Shown here piece by piece: positions 1-12,161 of a DNA stretch of 64,000 nucleotides. This DNA is from Symbiodinium natans (Eukaryota; Sar; Dinophyceae; Suessiales; Symbiodiniaceae). The notes beneath the pieces were generated by a model. The model saw nothing but the letters and a program-made list of their open reading frames with translations. It searched no databases and was not told the origin of the DNA. Both the position numbers and the translations under genes were made by a program. The stretch covers positions 470,763-534,762 of the forward strand of contig CAJNDS010002024.1 in the NCBI GenBank assembly GCA_905221605.1, in the 5' to 3' direction. Numbering within the stretch: the first letter of the stretch is position 1; each line of letters begins with the position of its first letter.

Positions 1-150
1 CGGGTGATTTCATGAGTGAGTCTGAAACCATAAGCCCTAAACCCTAAACCCCTCGTCACCTTCCCGGAATGCTAAGTGCCTCTCGCGAAGGGCGAGAAGC
101 CTGCCAGCGGCCCTGAATCCTGGTTTAGGGTTTAGGGTTTTGGGTTTAAT

Positions 151-252
151 TACTACTATTTGCTTAAGAACCCCCCAAAAAAACAATCCCTATATTTCCC
201 TTAAAATGGAAGACTATTTTCATGTTTTCGGGGCTTCTTAAGCTAGTAGTAG
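151..252. mobile_element. Hairpin element, family A
   Basis: TACTACTATTTGCTTAAGAA pairs with TTCTTAAGCTAGTAGTAGT; CCCCCC/GGGG inner step. Confidence 0.78.
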
Positions 253-629
253 TTAAGGGTCTAGGGTTTAGGGTCATGGAGAAGAGGTTGGGTTTAGGGC
301 TTAGAGGGTTAAAACCAGACCCAGTATCATCGTAGCTACCCGACTTGCAATCCCACTTCCCTCCTACCCACGAACCTCCACTGGTAGTCACTCCCCGAAA
401 CCCTAAACCCTAAACCCTAAACCCTAAACCCTAAACCCTAAACCCTAAACCTGAACTCTTTGCTGCTGATGGTGCCTTGGGGGTCTGGTTCTTCACCTTA
501 CCTCAAGCTGCGGTGTGGGGTTTGAGGGTTTAAGGTTTAGGAGTTTCGGGCTTCATGAGGGTTCAGGAACTTCCAAGACGAAAGTTCTAGCATGTTCTGG
601 GCAGAAGCAAGAGTGTGTGTGTGTTCCTT

Positions 630-738
630 CTTACTATACTCCCCTTCCAACCTTAGCAAAAAATATCCTAAATATCCTCTTGGGTTTGATAAAAACAAAA
701 ATAGAAACAAATTCCCAAGGGGGGTATAGTAGTCTGGT
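630..738. mobile_element. Hairpin element, family M
   Basis: TTACTATACTCCCCTTCC to AAGGGGGGTATAGTAGTC. Confidence 0.72.
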
Positions 739-1427
739 CCTGTGCTCTGCCTAGACCCTGAACCCTAAACCCTAAACCCTAAACCCTGTGGTTTCCCAAG
801 GGGGACATAGCTTATGGTGGCCTGATCTCAGCGCAGCGCCGCTTCGCCCCCACCCCGATGACCCTGTTGAAACGTTGAACTGGGTTGGCCTTTAAACCCT
901 CGGAATTTTATTTATCTACTTATAATACATATATATATATACATACATACATACATATATATATATATATGTATATAGGGCCCCTTAGAAACCCAATAAG
1001 AAAAATAGAGAAAATGCCCCAAAAGACAACCTCGTGAAGCCAACAACAGCTAGGAGCAGGCAAAGTGCCGGCACGGGCCAAACTTCCGTGGACCTTGCCC
1101 ATGATGTCGAGGGCGCTCTTGGGTAGCTCGGCGCTCGGTTATGCTGCTTCTCACACCGCTTGAGCCCAACATTTCGTGTGTGGTTTGCTAGACAGGGTAG
1201 CTAAGGCTTCATAAATCTGATAAAGGCCCTGCTTATAACTACCCATGACCCTCCAAGTAGGGTTTAGGGTAGGATCAGAGTAAGAAGTGAATCCCTGTTG
1301 GAGTCGTGTTCTCGGGGGACCGCTTGCACAAAATCAGCTAGCACCGCACAACTCCAACAGACCAAAGGGCTTGCAGCGCTTAAGATTCTAGGAGCGTCTA
1401 TCCTGAAGAGTGTGCGCCGGGGTTTAC

Positions 1428-1479
1428 CTGCCCAATTGTCCTTGCAGATGCAGCTTTGAAGAACATGAGCTGTCATCGC
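1428..1479 (-). CDS. Putative exon of unknown gene
   Basis: The minus strand reads AMTAHVLQSCICKDNWA with a TTGAG acceptor and a GTAAAC donor, one of the few strong GT donors in the left part of the window. No family recognised. Confidence 0.33.
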
Positions 1480-1771
1480 CTCAACGAGGATAGTCGGAGA
1501 AGCAGGAGGCGCGGAAATCAAACTTCCGCCTGCTGCCGGAAACCCTGAACCCTAAACCCTAAACCCTAAGCCCTAAACCCTAAACCCTAAACCCCAAAAT
1601 TCCCCAGCAATCGGTGCACCAAGCGATGAAGCACTCGAGCAAGTCGGCCTTGGGGCGCGCGTTGAGGACTAGGGTTTAGGGTTTAGGGTTTAGGGTTTAG
1701 GGTTTAGGGGTTAGGGTTCAGTCTTCCGTGCTTTTGCCACTTGTGGATATTGGGAATATCGGTCGTTCTCT

Positions 1772-1882
1772 GAATTAGGATCCCTTTTGGGTCCATCTTA
1801 CAAGGGTGCCGTACTCAATCCTATCTATCTATTATCTATCTATCTACTCTATAGGGCCCAAAAGAGGGGCCCTAATTCAAGA
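1772..1882. mobile_element. Hairpin element, family I
   Basis: TCTCTGAATTAGGATCCC to GGGGCCCTAATTCAAGAGA; TATC repeats in the loop. Confidence 0.7.
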
Positions 1883-2573
1883 GAACTGCACATATGAAGT
1901 AGGGTTTATATTTCTTGTACACCCAAAAGGACAAGTATATACACTCACCAATATTAAAAAAGGAACCTCACCCAGCATATACACTCACCAACATTAAAAA
2001 GGAACCTTATATACACTCACCAAGAACAGAAACAAAAAAAAAACTTAAACAAAAAAACAAAAAAAAACTGCTTCATATGAGGCTTGGTCGTGACAGACTT
2101 TATCCAGCACCTCGAGGCTTTTGGGTTAGGCCAGGCCCGTTTTAGGGTTTAGGGTTTAGGATTTAGGGTTTAGGATTTAGGGTTTAGGGTTTAGGGTTTA
2201 GGGTTTAGGGTTTTGAGAAGTAGTGCGAAAGCCCGGAAGGCATGCAACCTCACGACAAGACCAGATAGACGCACATTTTTTTGCTCGACGTTTCCCAAGA
2301 CTGCCGACATCAAGGATTCGCTCGTGCAGTTCGTTTCCGTTGAGTCAAATAGGGAGTAGTACTGCATTTCCCTCGCAAGGAATATGACCATGTTCTATCT
2401 TCGTCATCCAGAGGCCCTGCCCATAACAACCAGATACCTCATGTAGAGGTCGGCATAATTACTAACAGTATTCCCTTAGGGTCCCTATATATTTATAATT
2501 ATCTATACTAAACTAACCCCCCCCCCAAAAAAAAGTTCGAAGTATTAAGGCCCCTATATTACCTAGTTCAGTT

Positions 2574-2639
2574 ACCCTAAACCCTAAACCCTAAACCCTA
2601 AACCCTAAACCCTAAACCCTAAACCCTAAACCCTAAACC
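2574..2639. repeat. CCCTAAA array
   Basis: About nine near-perfect heptamers. Confidence 0.95.
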
Positions 2640-3087
2640 AGGAAGAGGTCGGCGCCAAAATGGAGGACGCCATGGTCAGGGTCTTCTGGGCCGAATCCTG
2701 CCATGCTGGGGCTTCGGCTTGTAGGGTTTAGGGTTTGGGGTTTGGGGTTTGGGGTTTAGGGTTTGGGGTTTAGGGTTTAGGGTTTGGGGTTTAGGGTTTA
2801 GGGTTTAAGGTTCAGGGTTTAGGGGGGGGGGTTAGGTTCTTAAGCTTAGTTCTTAAGCTTATAGGGTTCTCAAGAGAGGGAGTATGTCTGAACAGTGGAT
2901 CCTAAACCCTAAGCCCTAAAGCCCTCCATCCTTTTGAAAAGAGTCCTCGAGAAAAAGGCTATAACGAAATACAACTACAGCTACTCTACTTATAACCCTA
3001 CTTGCAGGTACCCATGAACCTTCAAGTACTTGTTCTTAGCAGAACATGAGGGGGTTAGGCACCTTGCATAACCCACAAAACCCCCTG

Positions 3088-3182
3088 GTTCTTAGCAGGG
3101 AATGAGGGAAATAGGGCCCTCTATATACCCTTTAAGGGATTATATAGGGCCCTAATTCCTTCATTCCCTACTAAGAACCAGC
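3088..3182. mobile_element. Hairpin element, family G
   Basis: CTGGTTCTTAGCAGGGAATG pairs with CATTCCCTACTAAGAACCAG; near-perfect 95-bp palindrome. Confidence 0.88.
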
Positions 3183-3832
3183 CAGACAAGACCTTGAAGG
3201 GATAATGTCAGGGTACCTCATTCCCTCATTTCCCTAACTTCCCTGAGACATGAAGACCCTGGGTTTAGGGTTTGGGGTTTGGGGTTTAGGGTTTAGGGTT
3301 TGGGGTTTAGGGTTTAGGGTTGTTTACGATGTAGGGTTTTTGTCCGGGACCTTCTCATGGCTAACCTTAACCATCGCCTCAAACGCTCCAGCTAAGGCGT
3401 ACATCCTATACACCCTAAACTCTCACTAAACCCTCAACCCGGGATGCACTCCGGAGCTGCGGGCGGCAGGTTTACGTTTAAGCGTCGAGGGGTTGTCGCT
3501 CGAGGGTTTTGGGGCTTGGGGTTTGGGGCTCACAACCCTGAGTCTAAACGAAATTTCAAGCCACAAAGCCTGGAGGGCTTTGTAAGTTTCGCGCTTGAGG
3601 TGCCACCCCTCCAGTGAAAGATAAGGTTTAGGGTTTAAGGTTTAGGGTTCAGGGTTTAGGGTTTAGGGTTTAGGGTTCTCTCTCTCTCTCTCTCTCTCCC
3701 TCGTCTTCTTCTGCTCAGGGGGCTTGGGGGCGGAGACGCCGCCCTCCCCACGCAAAGCACGCCCTGCATCCGATCTGCTCGTAGTTGGCTAGGAGGTTCC
3801 CACCCCCCGCCAAATGAGACTGACGTGCAATT

Positions 3833-3841
3833 CTGTCTCTG

Positions 3842-3877
<36 letters not shown>

Positions 3878-3919
3878 GCCCTCTCTCTCTCTCTCTCTCT
3901 CTCCCTCTCACTCTCTCCT
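3833..3919. repeat. CT/CTGT microsatellite
   Basis: Pyrimidine dinucleotide tract with TG interruptions. Confidence 0.93.
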
Positions 3920-4037
3920 TATGTCAGTGTCGTTCTCTCTCTCCAATCCGAAAGTCCTGAAAAGCCTACGACTACACCCTAATAAGTCCCGCAAGCCTGC
4001 TTTCACACGGGACTCTGTCAGCTGCCAGCTACAAGTC

Positions 4038-4216
4038 CCTAAACCCTAACCCCTAAACCCCTAAAACCCCTAAACCCCTAAACCCCCTAAACCCCCTAAA
4101 CCCCTAACCCCCTAAACCCCTAAACCCTAAACCCCTAAGCCCTAAGCCCCCAAACCCTAAACCCTGAACCCTAAACCCTAAACCCTATATAAACCCTAAA
4201 CCCTAAACCCTAAACC
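4038..4216. repeat. CCCCTAAA/CCCTAAA variant array
   Basis: Mixed 7-, 8- and 9-base units. Confidence 0.9.
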
Positions 4217-4863
4217 CCCCAAAGTTCCAAGGCCCCGGGCACATCGTGGCCGCCAGCCGCAACCCACGGCCACAGCGACCTCGGCCTCCGAACCGTGCCT
4301 CGGCGTAGTAGCGCTCTATATGCAAGGATTTAGGGTTTGGGGTTTAGGGTTTAGGGTTTGGGGTTTACGCCTTAAAGGGGCTCCTAGATAGTAGCGTCAG
4401 GGCCCAAATCTCTACTATAGAGGCACACGGACCCTTTCAGGCGATGTAAACGCTGAAAAGTCTAAGGACTCTAAGCCCAGGAGTTCCAAGTAGAGTAGCT
4501 TAGGGTTCAGGGCCTCGGAAATGGGTTTAGGGTTTAGGGTTAGTAGCAAGGCCCCTCGGATGGGTGAGGGATGAGGTTTCAGAGGTTTTGGTTTTTCGGT
4601 GGTGTAGTAGTTGTTGGGCCCTAGGACACTTACTTTAGGGTTTAGGGGCTATAGGGCTTAGGAGTCCCTCAGCTATGGTGTAATGTGAGGGCGGCGGAGG
4701 GGGGGGGGGGGGGGGGGGTGCAGTGGTGAACAGATTGGAACAGGGCTTTCATAGCAGAAAGGGGATTCGGGCAAAAACGGGGACTTGTAACCATTCTGAA
4801 AGGCCTTAGAATAGGGCTTATTGGGGTGGATAGGGCTGGACGGGGTTTAAAGTTTAGGGGCTT

Positions 4864-4971
4864 ACTTGGAGGTTCATGGGTAGATAGAAGTAGGGCTAAG
4901 TACCCGAAGTAGGGTTAGAAGTATAGTTCCCGACTTATAACTACCCATGAACCTCCAAATAAGGGTGTCAG
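4864..4971. mobile_element. Hairpin element, family B
   Basis: ACTTGGAGGTTCATGGGTAG pairs with CTACCCATGAACCTCCAA. Commonest family in the window, with at least 15 full or half copies. Confidence 0.82.
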
Positions 4972-5212
4972 GGGAACCCTAAACCCTGACCCTGAACCCT
5001 AAAGCCTGAGTTCTAGGGCCATTGAGGGCATCTCAGAGTGAACTGGAAGGTCTAGGCAGGGTTTAGAGTTCGGGGCGGGGCTTAGGGTTTCCAATTCAGG
5101 GTTTAGGGTTTAGGGTTTGAAACTCAGGGGTTGAGCCTTTTGAACCCTGAGCCCTCAGCCCCTCATCATGAAGGTCATGAGGGACTTGGTGCCTCGTTCT
5201 TGCCAGCAAAGA

Positions 5213-5285
5213 AACCCTAAACCCTAAACCCTAAACCCTAAACCCTAAACCCTAAACCCTAAACCCTAAACCCTAAACCCTAAAC
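5213..5285. repeat. CCCTAAA array
   Basis: About ten perfect heptamers. Confidence 0.95.
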
Positions 5286-6912
5286 AGCACAACTTCGCCA
5301 ACATGCGCAAGACAGGATGCTTTCAGGCTCTCTCATCACCTGCGCTGTGAAACTGATGCGGGTAGAAGTCCTTGCTTCAGACCCGGAACCCAAAGGGTCC
5401 ATGTGGGTTTAGGATTTAGGGTTTTGTCAAGATTATGATCCCTTTTGGGGTGCCCTAAATACTAGGTGCCGTATTATAATAGGGATCCAAAAAGGGACCA
5501 TAATTTGACAGCCACCCATGTACCTAAAGAGTATCTCCTTGGGCCTTAAAATGGTTCCTATTAGCTGTTAGGGTGCGAAAAAGTTGCCATATAGGTTCGG
5601 TACACGGACCCTTACTTAGGGGAAGCGAATGCCTGATCCCCGGAATCTGCAAGCGCGCGTGTGCGCGCATGGGTCGAATTTCTGAGGTCACTCACTGATG
5701 GAAGGCGGCTGTCGGCATGGACGGTGGTGTTTTCCTTGGTCAAACAAAGCCCATCCACGAGGCAGCTGGTCACATATCCTGGGCTGGCATCACACAGCGC
5801 GTACGCTAACCCATAGGGATCAAAAGGGTGGGTGCAATTTTTGGTTTAAAGGGGCTTAGAATTAGAAGAGATCCTAGACCCCTAAAAATGTAGAATAAGG
5901 GCCTACGCCGGGTCCTAGTACGTGACAGCTGACACGTCCTTCGAAGAGAGCTGCACGGACAAAAATAGCTACCACGGCTTTTCAGCTTCGGTGGGCCTCT
6001 GTTCGTTTAGGGTTTAGGGTTTAAGGGTTAAGGGTTAAGGGTTAAGGGTTTAGGGTTTAGGGTTTAGGGTTAGGGTCTAGCTAGCAGATGCAAACAGAAC
6101 GGCCTTGTAGACACACCACCCGAAACCCTGAACCCCAAGCCCTGAACCCTGACATATTGGGGACCATACCCAACCACGCTTTCACGACACGAGGCTCTTG
6201 GACAACGACTCCGGTTTATGGGTCATAGGGATTAGGGTTAAGGTTTAGGGCTTAGGGCTTAGGGTTTAGGGTTTAGGGATTAGTAAGCTTGAGGGATCTG
6301 ATCGGCATGGAAGATGGCATTGTTTTGCAACGCCCTAAACCCTAAACCCTAAACCCGAAACAAGAAACCCGAAACCCTAAACCCTAAACCAGTGCGTGCG
6401 TCGGATTTCTGACTCAGAAGGCTCAGCGGGCTGGGCCCAACCTAAGGAAGGATCAGAGGCATGAACGTTGCGCGACTGCTTTCCCTAAACCCCAAACCCG
6501 AAATTTAGGGTTTAGGGTTTAGGGTTTAGGGTTTAGGAACCAACCTAAAACCCCAAACCCTACACACGCGGATCTCAGAACAGCCCCATGGAGGTTCATG
6601 GGTAGTTTCAAAAGGAGGTTGCCGGCAAGGTAACAAACACATCGCCGATAATCGCCCCACGGTTTGGAGTTTAGGAGGTTCATGGGTACAAGAACCCTGA
6701 CTAGGGGTCCTACTTTATCACCCTACTTACAACTACCCATGAGCTTCCAAGTAGGGCCTTTGTAACCCTACTTATAAGTGAAATTATACCTTCCTAAACC
6801 CTAAACCCTAAACCTTAAACCCTAAACCCTAAACCCTAAACCCTAGTAAGGCAGCTCCCAGCTGCTAGCTGCTAGCCTGTGGGACGATAGAGGGACCTTG
6901 CCAGTTCTACTA

Positions 6913-7016
6913 CGTAGTTGTCCAAAAACCTGGGGGAACGAAAGGTTAACCTTTGGGATTATTAAGGGGATTATCATATTACCGCAAGAAGGTTAAAGGT
7001 TACCTGCTCTACTGCT
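6913..7016. mobile_element. Hairpin element, family E
   Basis: GTAGTTGTCCAAAAACCTGG to AGGTTACCTGCTCTACTGC, with two nested AAGGTTAACCTTT arms. Confidence 0.72.
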
Positions 7017-7620
7017 AGGACTAGCCCAAAGAGCTTGAAGACAAACGCTGCTCGACCATCCTCTTTCCTCGGCGCGGGCGAGATGCGTGTTTGTTGACCG
7101 GGCGCAACCTGACTTCTGCCAGGCGCGCGAGTGTGTGTGCATGTGTGTGGTGTGTGTGTGTGGCTATCTTTGGCAGCCAGGTCTGAAGAAGACTTCGGCA
7201 TCCGACATGCAAAGTAAAAGGACTCATGATGTTCGGGGCACAGATAAAGGGGCGGGGGGACGGAACTCAGATAGGGACCTAGGTAGTTAGGGTTCTGGAC
7301 TATGTTTTATGTAGGGAGTATGACGGGATAATATGGATGGCGCCTTACAGACTCCTGTATTATGGCTTTCGGGCTTGGGTTCTATACTCTCCTTCGAACA
7401 AGAATAGCCATCACATGTTTCATGCTCCTTGGAAGCGTATGCTTACATATACTTCCTGATTATGGAGGCTATAGGTTTAGAGGTTTCAGTGAGCTTGCAA
7501 CCCTAACTTTAGGGTTCGGCATTGGATGCGGCGCTGGCTGTCCAGAACGTGGTTCCATGGCATAAGTGAGTACTCGACATTAGGGTGCCTGTGGGTCCTT
7601 ACTGTACACAAATATGGGTG

Positions 7621-7695
7621 GGTTTAGGGTTTAGGGTTTAGGGTTTAGGGTTTAGGGTTTAGGGTTTAGGGTTTAGGGTTTAGGGTTTAGGGTTA
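7621..7695. repeat. TTTAGGG array
   Basis: About ten perfect heptamers. Confidence 0.95.
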
Positions 7696-7789
7696 GAGAC
7701 CCAACAAGAGACCCTAATTCAGAGAGCCACAGCCATAGTGAGTGCGGTGCGAGCACTTCTTGAGCCCAAGGGTCCACATGGCCCGCCAT

Positions 7790-7912
7790 GGCTCTACCCA
7801 GAGAGCCCAATACCCCTTAATTAAGGGATATACCTTAAATTATAAAGGGATCCTTATTATGGTTTAAGGAATATTGCTTAATTAAGGGGTATTGGGCTCT
7901 TTGGGTAGCTCC
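7790..7912. mobile_element. Hairpin element, family F
   Basis: GGCTCTACCCAGAGAGCCCA pairs with TGGGCTCTTTGGGTAGCTCC; AT-rich centre with TTAATTAAGG arms. Confidence 0.82.
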
Positions 7913-7919
7913 TTCTAAA

Positions 7920-8123
7920 GGGTTTAGGGTTTAGGGTTTATAGGGTTTAGGGTTTAGGGTTTTTAGGGTTTTTAGGGTTTTTAGGGTTTTTAGGGTTTTT
8001 AGGGTTTTTAGGGTTTTTAGGGTTTTTAGGGTTTTTTAGGGTTTTTAGGGTTTTTAGGGTTTTTAGGGTTTTTTAGGGTTTTTAGGGTTTTTAGGGTTTT
8101 TAGGGTTTTTTAGGGTTTAGGGC
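7920..8123. repeat. TTTTTAGGG variant array
   Basis: Starts as heptamers, then switches to a homogenised 9-base unit with occasional 10-base units. Confidence 0.93.
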
Positions 8124-8162
8124 TAAACCTAAGCTTGCAGCCCTTTGTGCTAAACCCTGAAG

Positions 8163-8272
8163 CTATACTCCCCCTAGAACCTTAACAAACATGTTTTTTT
8201 TGTTTAATACCCTCTTCTTGGGTTTTATATAAACAAAATTTTAAAAAAATGATTCCCAAGGGGGGATATAGG
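8163..8272. mobile_element. Hairpin element, family M
   Basis: CTATACTCCCCCTAGAACC to TTCCCAAGGGGGGATATAGG; same TTTTATATAAACAAAA-type loop as the copy near 700. Confidence 0.72.
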
Positions 8273-8575
8273 AAGCAATGAAGCCATCAGCCCGAAAGCC
8301 TACAAGCCTCCAAGCCCTTCACTTCACCTGATGCGAGGGACCCTGCGAGAAGTACACGCAAGTCAGGACCGCGACATCGGCCTCAAGACACTATAAACCC
8401 TAAACCCTATAGGGTTTAGGGTTTAGGGTTTAGGGTTTAGGGTTTAGGGTTTAGGGTTTAGGAACCCTAAACCCTAAACCCTAATCTCTGCCGCAGTCGG
8501 TACTTCAGCTGCGGCTTCTGAAACCTAAAAAGGTTAGGGGGTTAACGGGGGTTTACGGGGGTTTAGGGTCCGTCT

Positions 8576-9068
8576 AGGGCTTGGCGGGCTTGGGGTCCCC
8601 AACCCCTAACCCCAAACCCCGCACCCCAAATCCTCTAAACCCAGAGCCCCAAACCCTAAACGCTAAACACTGAACCCCTAACCCGAAACCCGAAACCATA
8701 AACCCCAAACCCCAAAGCCAAAACCTAAACCCTAAATCCCAAACCCTCGGCCCAAAACACAAACCCTAAAACCAAAACACAAAACCCTAAACCCCAAACA
8801 CTAAACCCTAAACCCCAAACCCTAAACCCCAAACCCCAAACCCCGAACCCTAAATCCAAAGCCCCAATCCCCAAACCCTAAACCCCAAACCTCGAACCCT
8901 GAATCCAAAACCGTAAACCCCAAACCCTAAACCCCACACCCTAAACCCCAAACCCAAAACCCCAAAACCTAAACCCCAAACCCCAAACCTCAAACCCCGC
9001 ACCCTAAACCCTAAACCCCAAACCCTAAACCCCAAACCCTAAACCCCAAACCCAAAGCCCCAAACCCT
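8576..9068. repeat. Degenerate CCCTAAA/CCCCAAA array
   Basis: About 490 bp of heptamer-derived sequence with many substitutions; gives open but repetitive frames that are not genes. Confidence 0.9.
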
Positions 9069-9228
9069 AATGATGACGGGCACTCTGTGGACTCCAAAGG
9101 CGTGGGCGGGAGGGGACTCTGGCACAGGGCCCCTAGCCGGCAGATGCCGCTGGCTCCGCTCCAAGTTGTGTCAAGATGACGAAAACCCTGGGTTTGGGGT
9201 TTAGGGTTTAGGGTTTGGGGCTTGGGCC

Positions 9229-9357
9229 TACTTGGAGGCTCAGGGGTAGATAGAAGTAGGGTTATAAGTACCCGAAATGTGGTTATAAGTTAGAACCAGT
9301 TTTGCCTGCAGATGACCCTCAGTATAACCCACGTATAAGCATGAACCTCTAAGCCAC
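9229..9357. mobile_element. Hairpin element, family B, diverged
   Basis: CTACTTGGAGGCTCAGGGG at left, CATGAACCTCTAAG at right; internal GGTTATAAGT repeats. Confidence 0.6.
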
Positions 9358-10237
9358 CAAATTGCGGGCTCAAGGCTGATGTGTAGGGCTTTGGGGGTTT
9401 GGTTGCAGCAGCTTCTACCAAGCACACCACGACTATGGACAACCATCTACTCTAAGCTCCAAAAGCTTGAGCCATGAGACTGAAAGTTGACTCTTGCAAT
9501 GTAAGTAGAGAAGACCCTAAAAACTGCTCTATGATATATATGTATATATATATACCGTTTAAAATGTGAAAAATAAAACAAATCAATATATACATGTATA
9601 TATATATATATATTTATCTGTATATATTATGAATATAAACGTAGATGATATATTGAAAGCCTAGGCTGGCTTGCCGCTTTCCATTGAAAGCTTTAGTTCA
9701 CAGGCCAGTGATTGAAGAAGATCGAAGCACATGCGGCTTCAGCATTTTGCTAGCAGCTAGCAATATACTTAAGGCGGCGTGTCTTTGAAACGCAAAGTCC
9801 ACAAAAAAAACACGAGCATTCATCTATTGAGTCTGTGCCTCTTTTAGGGTTTAGGGTTCAGGGTTTGGGGTTTAGGGTTTTGGGTCAACGCCGTACATTT
9901 GGAGACGGGTTGCCTAGGCGGCCTGCGAGGGGCACGGGGCTCCATGACCAAGAGGCAAGTCGACATGTCGAGTGATGGCCGTTCACCAAAGGCAACGGCT
10001 GTGCCTTCTTGGAAAACGGTCCCTAAACCCTAAACCCTAAGCCCTAAACCCTAAATCCTAAACCCTAAACCCTGAACCCTTAAAGACTGGGGGGGAAGCT
10101 GGGAGTTCAGGGTTAGGCCAGGGACCGCTCTGGTTCACGGCACGGGAGGAGGATGCCTCGGCCGAACTTAACCTGTCCACCGGTCCAAACTGTCTGTCAG
10201 GCTCTCTCCATCTCTCCTCCTAAACCCTAAAACCCCC

Positions 10238-10339
10238 GACCATGTGCACTTTGTTCACTCCTGACTCCTCTTCTTCTTTTTTCTTCTTCTCCTCCTTCTC
10301 GGGGGGGCGGCTTGAGGACGAAGACCCGCCGAAGGCAGC
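10238..10339 (-). CDS. Putative exon, charged low-complexity
   Basis: After a CAG acceptor, the minus strand reads AAFGGSSSSSRPPEKEEKKK then an acidic run and ESGVNKVHMV. The plus strand is less convincing. Probably the same gene as 10907-10985, but phase was not established. Confidence 0.33.
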
Positions 10340-10351
10340 CTGGAGCCTACT

Positions 10352-10462
10352 CCCCGGAGAGCCCACTATCCCTTATATAAGGAATATACCTTAAATCATA
10401 TTAAGGATCTCTTTTATAATTTAAGCTATGCATTTAATCAAGGAATGTTGGGCGCTCTTCTC
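10352..10462. mobile_element. Hairpin element, family F
   Basis: GAGAGCCCACTATCCCTTAT to AAGGAATGTTGGGCGCTCTT. Confidence 0.72.
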
Positions 10463-10548
10463 CTCTTCTCTGCACTTATTGGGCGCTCTCTCTCTCTCTC
10501 TCTTCAGACATACATCCACAAGCTTAATCCGTAAGTTTATCTATGTTT

Positions 10549-10660
10549 CTTGGTTGCCCAGTAACCATCTTCTAATAAGGGTACCCGTTTTGTGCTTGCC
10601 TACTTTCTAAAGGAACCCAGAACCAAAAGCAAGGGTAAAGGGTACCGCTGGGCTGCCACG
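10549..10660. mobile_element. Hairpin element, family D
   Basis: TTGGTTGCCCAGTAACC pairs with the far end GGGCTGCC; inner part shares GGGTACC...GGGTAAAGGGTACC. GTTTC duplicated on both sides. Confidence 0.75.
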
Positions 10661-10906
10661 GGTTTCTGATTCATAGGACGACTTATTGACGACACCATTC
10701 GTGCTGCGTGCGGATAAGCTTTTACAGCTTGGGCATAAGAAAACTAAACCCTAAACCCTAAACCCTAAACCCTATACCCTAAACCCTAATCCCTAAACCC
10801 TAAACCCTGGTGCTCTTTTTGAACTGAGGGCTCCTAAGCCCAGGCGTTTAGACATCCACAATAGGCCCCCCAAAACCCGAAACCCTAAACCCTAAACCCT
10901 AAACCC

Positions 10907-10985
10907 GACCAAGCCCAGCATCTCCTCCTCCCCAGCAAACTGGTGGCTGACGACAGCTGATTCTGGTTCTTCGGCAAGCGGATCC
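10907..10985 (-). CDS. Putative exon of unknown gene
   Basis: The minus strand reads DPLAEEPESAVVSHQFAGEE then EMLGLVG after a CAAG acceptor. Natural composition; no family recognised. Confidence 0.33.
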
Positions 10986-11705
10986 CTTGAAATAAGGTTT
11001 GGGGCTGAGGTTTAAGGTTTAGGGTTTAGGGTTCAGGGATCAGGGTTTAGGGTTTAGGGCTTAGGGGTTTAGGGCTTGAGGCTTAGGGGTTGGGGTTTAG
11101 GGCTTAGGGTTTCTGGGCCCAGGGAGGCTAGCTGGGAACTCAAGCTGCCTGTCCCCCAAAAACCGCGTCCTCTAGCTGCATAGTGGGTTTAGGGTTTAGG
11201 GTTTTGGGCTTTGGAGACCTAGAGCACTTCGTCGCAATCCCTCTCTTCCTAGACATCTAAACCCTCAACCCCCTGAAGGCTGGGGCCTAAGATGAGGAGG
11301 GCGAGGCACAACCCACTGGGTCTCAGATGCCTAGGTCTTCAGTTCTACAGGGAGGGACTGATGGTTTAGGGCTTCCTCTTTCTCCATGAACATTCGAGAG
11401 ATCCAAGCGGAAAGTGTGGAACGCGCAATACGCAATCAACTGCAGTTACTGACATTTCTTTTGCGGGAAAGTGCGGCTGCAAACACTTGACATGCTGGTT
11501 CCACATATGGGGGATTCCTACAATCGGGGTGGCCCTTTTTAACTCCAAGTCTAGTCGATTCCCTTTTAAATCTAGGAGGGCACCCCTATTGTCGGAAACC
11601 CCCATATTGCTCCACTATAGAGACGTCTCCACATCAGGGTGCCTGACGGCGTGACATGAGACCAATGTGGCGCACATTCTGAGACTCCTCGATGCGCGTG
11701 CAAGC

Positions 11706-11812
11706 CACTCTTTGCTTAAGAAACCCCCACCAAAAACACATGTACTCTTCCTTATAAGGGGAATCTGGGGATTATTACTTTTTGTTGGGGGAGATCCTTA
11801 AGCAAATAGTGG
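11706..11812. mobile_element. Hairpin element, family A
   Basis: CTTTGCTTAAGAAACCCCC to GGGGAGATCCTTAAGCAAAT. Confidence 0.75.
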
Positions 11813-12069
11813 GAAAGTGTGGTCATCCTGCTCGTCAGAGAGTTGAGCTCCTGGAGCATGGCAGTACGGCCGTGCAACCAAAGGCTTTTTTTGACGTGCG
11901 CGCTGGGGGCCCTTGGATGCCTGGGTTTTAGCCGGTTTGTGGGTTTCCGAAAAAGGGGTGCCGTCTTGGGGTCCTTTTTTATGAGGGAATCCTATTTTTT
12001 GGGGGGCTCCAGATTAGGGGTCCCTTTTTTTCTTCGTAAACTCAACTTTAGCCTGTAAGCCGTGGAGAT

Positions 12070-12161
12070 CACTCGTAGTTATAAGTAGGGTAACTATTCT
12101 TTTGACCTCACTTAGGGTACTTATAGCCCCACTAAAAAAACTACCCATGAACCTCCAAGTA
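12070..12161. mobile_element. Hairpin element, family B
   Basis: CTCGTAGTTATAAGTAGGG to CTACCCATGAACCTCCAAG. Its right flank recurs next to the copy at 63712-63795. Confidence 0.7.

Larger units (their letters stand above)
1..10200. other. Repeat mosaic with short unique islands
   Basis: Alternating heptamer arrays, hairpins of families A, B, E, F, G, I and M, and unique islands of 50-150 bases. Several islands (for example 3541-3621, 5694-5809, 9886-10020) are open and protein-like, but often on both strands, so no gene model is given. Confidence 0.5.

Noticed and set aside
1-460. Chromosome end
   Set aside because: The heptamer arrays are short, in both orientations and spread through the whole window, so they are internal.
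3825-4049. Leu/Ser-rich frame
   Set aside because: Generated by the CT microsatellite.
5694-5809. A confident minus-strand exon with a GTGAGT donor
   Set aside because: The plus strand is equally open and protein-like over the same interval, so strand cannot be decided.
8574-9035. Two long open frames rich in GFRVWGLGF-like repeats
   Set aside because: They are translations of degenerate CCCTAAA/CCCCAAA repeat and have no gene-like context.
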